Shown piece after piece: positions 59,978 to 64,000 of a stretch of DNA of 64,000 bases. A program made the translations under genes and the position numbers. The stretch comes from Streptomyces sp. GQFP (lineage in GTDB: Bacteria > Actinomycetota > Actinomycetes > Streptomycetales > Streptomycetaceae). Each line of letters starts with the position of its first letter. Position 1 is the stretch's first letter. Location: NCBI RefSeq assembly GCF_021545335.1, contig NZ_CP089312.1, positions 124,001 to 188,000 of the forward strand, written 5' to 3'. The notes beneath the pieces were generated by a model that saw only the letters and a list, made by a program, of their open reading frames with translations, was not told the origin of the DNA and searched no databases.

Positions 59978-61774
59978 TCAGCTGGTCCACTTCCACTGGG
60001 CGGGGTGGAAGTTGGCGAGCGAGTCCTGGGAGAAGCCGCCGAGGCCGTTCTTGACGACGGAGATCTGGTAGACGGGCTCGGGCAGCCAGACCACGGGCAG
60101 GTCCTTGGCGAGGGCCGAACTGTAGTCCTGGATGGCCTGGTTGGACGTGGACGTGGTGGAGGCGGTGATGAGCTTGTCGACGTCCGGGTTGGAGTAGTTG
60201 CCGAAGTTCGAGCCGCCCTTGGTCTGGAAGAGCGAGTCGCCGGTCGGGAAGGCGTTGAAGTACCAGCTGCCCGCCGTGCCGAAGAAGGACAGCTGCCACT
60301 TGCAGATGGCCTGGCTCGCGGTGCACTGCGGGGTCTGCGCCAGCACGGAGTTGACGGGGGCGGTCTTGATGGAGAACTTGATGCCGGTCTTCGCGAGGGA
60401 CGACTGGATCGCGCTCATCATGTTGTCGGTCACGGTCGAACCGGACTGCGACAGCACCTGCATCTCGAACTTCGTTCCCTTGGCGACGCCTTCACCGCAC
60501 TGGGCCGCTCCTGTGCCCGCGTCCGTGCAGACCATGACCCCGCCCTGTTCCGTCCAACCGTGGCCGGTGAGAAGGGACTTGGCCTCCTCGGTGGAGAAGG
60601 GGTACGGGTTGCTCTTCTGGGTGGCGGAGAGGAAGTCGGAGGACTGGGCCTGCGGTATCGGGCCGTAGCCCGGCACGGCGGTGCCGTTGAAGATGACCTT
60701 GGCGAGACCGGCCTGGTCGATGGACTTCTGAACGGCCTGGCGGGCGTACAGCTGCTTGAACACGGCGCCCATGGTGGGGTTGTTGAAGTTGTACGGCAGA
60801 TAGGTGATCGCCCAGCCGGACCAGGGCTGCACGGCGTAGCCCCGGTTGGTGAAGCTGTCCTTCTGGTCGAGGTCGGTGGCCTCGATGTAGCCGTAGTCGA
60901 CGCTTCCGGAGCGCAGGGCGTTCTTCTCGGCGTCGGCCGTCGTGAACGGCAGCAGGTTCACGGTGGCGATGTTCGCCTTCTCACCGCCGTCGTACTTGGT
61001 GTTGGCTGCGAGGACGACCTTCCCGGACGTGGCGAACGACTTGATCGAGTAGGGGCCGCTGATGGTCTTCCACAGGGCGTCGCTGTCGTAGCCGGAGATG
61101 TTCTTCGCGGCCGTGTTGAGGTACGTCCACACCTGCTTGGCGCCCGCGGCCGTACGGTCGGCGTCCGAGACGGCGGCCGAGGCGCCGGTCTTGTCCCAGG
61201 CGTGCTGCGGCAGCGGGGTGATCTGGCTCAGTTCGTTGGCCAGCATCCACTGGGAGTTGTAGGCCTGGTCGAAGGTGATCGTGAAGTGCCGGTCGTCGAC
61301 GGTCTTGAACGCGGTCCAGTTGTCGGGGGCCTTGCCGGGGTTGTAGCCGGCCCACTCCGCCTTGTTCGCCTTGATGACGTTGAACCAGAACTCGACGTCC
61401 CGTGCCGTGATCGGCTTGCCGTCGCTCCAACTCCGGTCGCCGAGCGTGATGGTGACGCTCTTTCCGTCGGCGGCGAAGTCCGCGGCGGTGGCGATCGACG
61501 CCTTCTTGTTCCAGGCGATCTTCCCGGTGGATCCGTCGTACGCGATGAGCGGCTCCCACAGGCTGGCCGCTATCGAGTTGTTGTTGGTGTTGAGGTGCGC
61601 CGCCGTGCCGATCGGCAGGATCCAGTTCGGGGTGAAGTTCGCCGGCAGGGCGTAGTTGATGGAGTCCTTCGACGCGGACGACGTGTCACTCGTGCCGGAA
61701 CAGCCTGCGAGCAGCAGCGCGCTCGCCGAGACGATGACACCGGCGACGAGCGCGGTGCGAGCAGGGGACGACAT
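59978..61774 (-). CDS. Peptide ABC transporter substrate-binding lipoprotein (family 5)
   Basis: A 598-residue extracellular binding protein. Signal peptide with lipobox (ALLLAGC, Cys25) and an SBP_bac_5 domain: SLWEPLIAYDGSTGKI, VTITLGDRSWSDGKPITARD (family signature), FNNPTMGAVFKQLYARQAVQ. GAGGAGAAC precedes the ATG at 61774. Binds short peptides or peptide-like compounds and starts a five-gene import unit reaching to the ROK kinase. Divergent from a ROK repressor, which probably controls it. Confidence 0.94.
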   Translation of the reverse strand: MSSPARTALVAGVIVSASALLLAGCSGTSDTSSASKDSINYALPANFTPNWILPIGTAAHLNTNNNSIAASLWEPLIAYDGSTGKIAWNKKASIATAADFAADGKSVTITLGDRSWSDGKPITARDVEFWFNVIKANKAEWAGYNPGKAPDNWTAFKTVDDRHFTITFDQAYNSQWMLANELSQITPLPQHAWDKTGASAAVSDADRTAAGAKQVWTYLNTAAKNISGYDSDALWKTISGPYSIKSFATSGKVVLAANTKYDGGEKANIATVNLLPFTTADAEKNALRSGSVDYGYIEATDLDQKDSFTNRGYAVQPWSGWAITYLPYNFNNPTMGAVFKQLYARQAVQKSIDQAGLAKVIFNGTAVPGYGPIPQAQSSDFLSATQKSNPYPFSTEEAKSLLTGHGWTEQGGVMVCTDAGTGAAQCGEGVAKGTKFEMQVLSQSGSTVTDNMMSAIQSSLAKTGIKFSIKTAPVNSVLAQTPQCTASQAICKWQLSFFGTAGSWYFNAFPTGDSLFQTKGGSNFGNYSNPDVDKLITASTTSTSNQAIQDYSSALAKDLPVVWLPEPVYQISVVKNGLGGFSQDSLANFHPAQWKWTS

Positions 61775-61841
61775 GGTTCTCCTCGGATCACCGGAGATGT
61801 GAAGTGCGATCGATGAGCCAGTCAACGACTCGCGGGTACGA

Positions 61842-61876
61842 AGAAACAGGCGCCCCGCTGTAAAAAGCCTGTTTCT
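61842..61876. promoter_or_regulatory. Inverted repeat AGAAACAGGC-N15-GCCTGTTTCT, probable ROK operator
   Basis: Two exact 10-base half sites with centres 25 bases apart, about 70 bases upstream of the peptide-binding gene and 83 before the ROK regulator. The half sites and the wide separation suit a tetrameric or looping regulator, and an A-run separates them. The regulator at 61959-63164 is the natural binder; this is inference from position. Confidence 0.7.
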
Positions 61877-61958
61877 GCTGTTCTGGAAAAAGCCGAAGGG
61901 CGCGATCGGCGACCTATGCTCGTCACCCGCAGCCCCGTCGTCGGAAGTTACTTCGCCC

Positions 61959-63164
61959 ATGACCGAAAAAAGTGCCCCGCACCGAAGGACCTCCCCCGGT
62001 GTCTCCTCGCTGGCCGAGCGCGTGCTCGAACTGCTGTCCTCCGGGCAGGCGACGACCCGGACCGAGCTGGCCGATCTGCTCGGCGCCGCGCCCTCGACGA
62101 TCTCCTTCACCGTCGGCCAGCTGGTGACCCACGGGCTGGTCGCGGAGCACGGCACCCGGTCCTCCACGGGCGGGCGGCCCCGGAAGGTGCTGCGGCTCGG
62201 CGGCAGCGACGGGTTCGCGGTCGCGGCGGACCTGGGCAGCAGGCATGCCCGGGTCGGGGTGGTGTTCCCCGGGGGCGGGCTCACCGATGTGTCGACGGTG
62301 CCGTTCGCCACCGCCGAGGGCCCGGAGGCGGCGCTGCCCGGTCTCGCCGAGACCCTGGAGACACTGGCAGCCCGGCACGGCCGGGAGCTGCTGCGGGGTG
62401 TCGGGCTGTGTCTGCCGGGCCCGGTGGACGTCGAGTCGGGCGTCGTCACCCTCCCGGCCCGGATGCCCGGCTGGAACAGGTTTCCGGTGCGGGCCTGGCT
62501 GGAGGACCGCTTCGGTGTCCCGGCGGCGATCGAGAACGACGCCAACTGCATGGCCGTCGGCGAGCACAGCGTCCAGCCCGCCGAACGGCGCCAGTCGATC
62601 ATGGTGAAGATGGGTTCCGGCATCGGCGCCGGTGTCATCGCCGACGGCCGGCTGTACCGGGGCGGCACCGGAGCGGCCGGCGAGATCACCCACGTCCGCG
62701 TCGAGAACGAGAACGGCACACCCTGTTCGTGCGGCAACACCGGCTGCCTGGAGACGGTCGCGTCGGGTGCGGCGCTGGTGCGGATCCTGCGGGAGCGGGG
62801 CGCCCGGGTCGACTCCATCGAGGACGTGGTCAAGCTGGCCATGGACGCCGACCCGGAGGCGACGGGTGCGGTGCGCCGGGCGGGCCGCTATCTCGGCACG
62901 GTCCTGTCGGCGAACGTCAACTTCTTCAACCCCGACGCGGTGTATCTCGGGGGTCTGCTGTCGACGCTGGAGCCGTTCGTGGCAGCGGTGCGCAGTCAGC
63001 TGTACGAGGGCTGCCATCCCCTCGTCACCGAGCAGCTGGTGATCGAGCGGGCGAGTCTCGGCGCCGACGCCGGACTGGTCGGCGCGGGCCAGTTCGCGCT
63101 GCAACGGGCGCTGGCGCGTGCTCTGGAGGCCCTCACCGGGCCCTCTCCTTCCCCTCACTCCTGA
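61959..63164 (+). CDS. ROK-family transcriptional regulator of the peptide/M81 locus
   Basis: A 401-residue repressor. Winged helix-turn-helix at about residues 28-60 (TTRTELADLLGAAPSTISFTVGQL), then a ROK domain: FAVAADLGSRHARVGV, IENDANCMAVGEH, KMGSGIGAGVI, GAAGEITHVRV and a complete zinc motif PCSCGNTGCLETVASG. In contrast to the other ROK regulator of this window it keeps all metal ligands, suggesting it senses a sugar or amino sugar. Divergent from the dipeptide operon; the M81 peptidase gene follows 17 bases later on the same strand. Confidence 0.93.
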   Translation: MTEKSAPHRRTSPGVSSLAERVLELLSSGQATTRTELADLLGAAPSTISFTVGQLVTHGLVAEHGTRSSTGGRPRKVLRLGGSDGFAVAADLGSRHARVGVVFPGGGLTDVSTVPFATAEGPEAALPGLAETLETLAARHGRELLRGVGLCLPGPVDVESGVVTLPARMPGWNRFPVRAWLEDRFGVPAAIENDANCMAVGEHSVQPAERRQSIMVKMGSGIGAGVIADGRLYRGGTGAAGEITHVRVENENGTPCSCGNTGCLETVASGAALVRILRERGARVDSIEDVVKLAMDADPEATGAVRRAGRYLGTVLSANVNFFNPDAVYLGGLLSTLEPFVAAVRSQLYEGCHPLVTEQLVIERASLGADAGLVGAGQFALQRALARALEALTGPSPSPHS

Positions 63165-63181
63165 ACCCCTGCCGAGGAGCC

Positions 63182-64000
63182 ATGCCCCAGTCCCGTACCG
63201 CCATAGCCCGCCCGGTGATCGCCGTCGCCGGGCTCGGTATCGAGTCGTCGACCTTCTCCCCCGCACGCACCGAGGCGCCCGCCTTCCATCCGCAGCGCGG
63301 CGCGGACGTCCTCACGCGTTACCCGTTCCTGGCTCCCGGTGAACCGCTGCGGGAGGCGGCCGAGTGGCGGGGAGCGCTGGTCGGCAAGGCACTCCCCGGC
63401 GGGACGGTGACGGCTGCCGCCTTCGCTCTGCTCTCCGACGAACTCATCGACTGCTTGCGGGAGTTGGGTCCCGTCGACGGCCTCTGGTACGACATCCACG
63501 GCGCGATGACGGTGGAGGGCGTCGACGACGCTGAGGTGGTCCTGCTGGAGCGGATCCGGGAGGTCGTCGGCCCGGACGCGATCGTGTCCACGTCCATGGA
63601 TCTGCACGGCAATGTGTCGCGCGAACTCGCCCACCAGAGCGATCTGATCACCTGCTACCGGATGGCCCCGCACGAGGACCACATGGAGACGAAGGAGCGG
63701 GCGGTACGGAACCTGGTGGACGTCCTGGTCAGCGGCGCCCCTCGGCCGGTCAAGGCCTGGATCCCGGTGCCGGTGCTGCTGGCCGGTGAGCAGACCTCGA
63801 CGCGGATCGAGCCCGCGCGGAGCGTGTACGCGGCCGTCGACGAGGTCGAGGCGACCGACGGTGTGCTGGACGCCGCGATCTGGGTCGGATACGCGTGGGC
63901 GGACGAGCCGCGCAACCGGGCGGCGGTCGTCGTCACCGGGTTCGACGAAGCAGCGGTTTCCGCCGGTGCCGAGCGGCTGGCACGCGGCTTCTGGGAGGCG
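63182..64000 (+). CDS. M81-family metallopeptidase (MlrC-like), 5' part
   Basis: The first 273 codons of a protein normally about 490 residues long; it continues beyond the window. The N-terminal MlrC domain is seen: AGLGIESSTFSP, DGLWYDIHGAMTVEG, ISTSMDLHGNVS with its metal His, and DLITCYRMAPHEDHMETKERA with further metal ligands; EQTSTRIEPA follows. M81 proteins include microcystin-degrading MlrC and are linked to peptide or D-amino-acid amide breakdown. Next to a peptide importer and a ROK repressor it likely hydrolyses the imported compound. Confidence 0.93.
   Translation, partial: MPQSRTAIARPVIAVAGLGIESSTFSPARTEAPAFHPQRGADVLTRYPFLAPGEPLREAAEWRGALVGKALPGGTVTAAAFALLSDELIDCLRELGPVDGLWYDIHGAMTVEGVDDAEVVLLERIREVVGPDAIVSTSMDLHGNVSRELAHQSDLITCYRMAPHEDHMETKERAVRNLVDVLVSGAPRPVKAWIPVPVLLAGEQTSTRIEPARSVYAAVDEVEATDGVLDAAIWVGYAWADEPRNRAAVVVTGFDEAAVSAGAERLARGFWEA

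Noticed and set aside
59978..62842. 954-residue minus frame for the peptide-binding protein
   Set aside because: Everything before the ATG at 61774 is the antisense of the ROK regulator; the true start has a lipoprotein signal and ribosome binding site.

Overview
The window is chromosomal DNA from a high-GC actinomycete, almost certainly Streptomyces. Evidence: extreme third-position GC, many GTG/TTG starts, ATGA/GTGA stop-start overlaps, DUF6479, DUF6629 and DUF6745 families, an LAxTG-type sorting signal, and a DtxR/DmdR-like iron box. I found no rRNA, tRNA, CRISPR, phage or insertion sequence. Several places hold gene relics instead. All calls are from reading sequence and remembered family features; no database search was run.

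Layout. 1-321 (-): start of a P-type ATPase. 686-9855 (-): a TetR gene downstream of a complete nine-gene Nit1C cluster (MSMEG_0565 to MSMEG_0572 families), an incompletely understood nitrilase/radical-SAM/flavoprotein system linked in Pseudomonas to cyanide assimilation. It carries two tandem nitrilase-family genes, and one has lost two of its three catalytic residues. 10073-10465: 3' ends of a PucR-type and a PEBP gene, as relics. 10598-12241: DyP peroxidase and a DJ-1/PfpI protein. 12267-18956: ROK regulator, sugar ABC transporter and two Gfo/Idh/MocA dehydrogenases. 18969-22254: a decayed NitT/TauT-type ABC locus in which permease and ATPase are fused by deletion, with an intact binding protein and a PaaX-type regulator. 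23070-30013: divergent DUF6745 and STM4015-STM4011 operons (leucine-rich-repeat protein, ATP-grasp-like protein, phosphatase/sulfatase-like hydrolase, two radical SAM enzymes). Both face outward from a 245-bp spacer with one RecA-NDp/PafBC-type DNA-damage promoter motif in each direction.

30039-38782: hypothetical gene, NmrA-like reductase, ABC-2 transporter with two-component system, DEAD-box helicase with a strong leader hairpin, aldo/keto reductase. 38879-42557: IclR regulator divergent from a lower meta-cleavage trio (2-keto-4-pentenoate hydratase, acylating acetaldehyde dehydrogenase, 4-hydroxy-2-oxovalerate aldolase). 42724-47726: VOC protein, gene debris, zinc-ribbon protein, a sortase-anchored DUF1996 protein, FprA-like ferredoxin reductase, YkvA-like protein. 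48137-50178: DUF485 plus acetate/cation symporter, closed by a large inverted repeat. 50393-54865: DUF6629, methyltransferase, DUF6479, a PucR-like regulator with two helix-turn-helices, YciO/Sua5 protein. 54851-64000: ROK sugar kinase, dipeptide-type ABC transporter, ROK regulator and M81 (MlrC-like) peptidase. In this last locus the ATPase gene has a 60-bp tandem repeat in its linker and 153-bp tandem copies of its own 3' end behind its stop codon.

The strongest candidates for undescribed biology are the STM4011-4015 system with its paired DNA-damage promoters, and the Nit1C cluster with an active/degenerate nitrilase pair.
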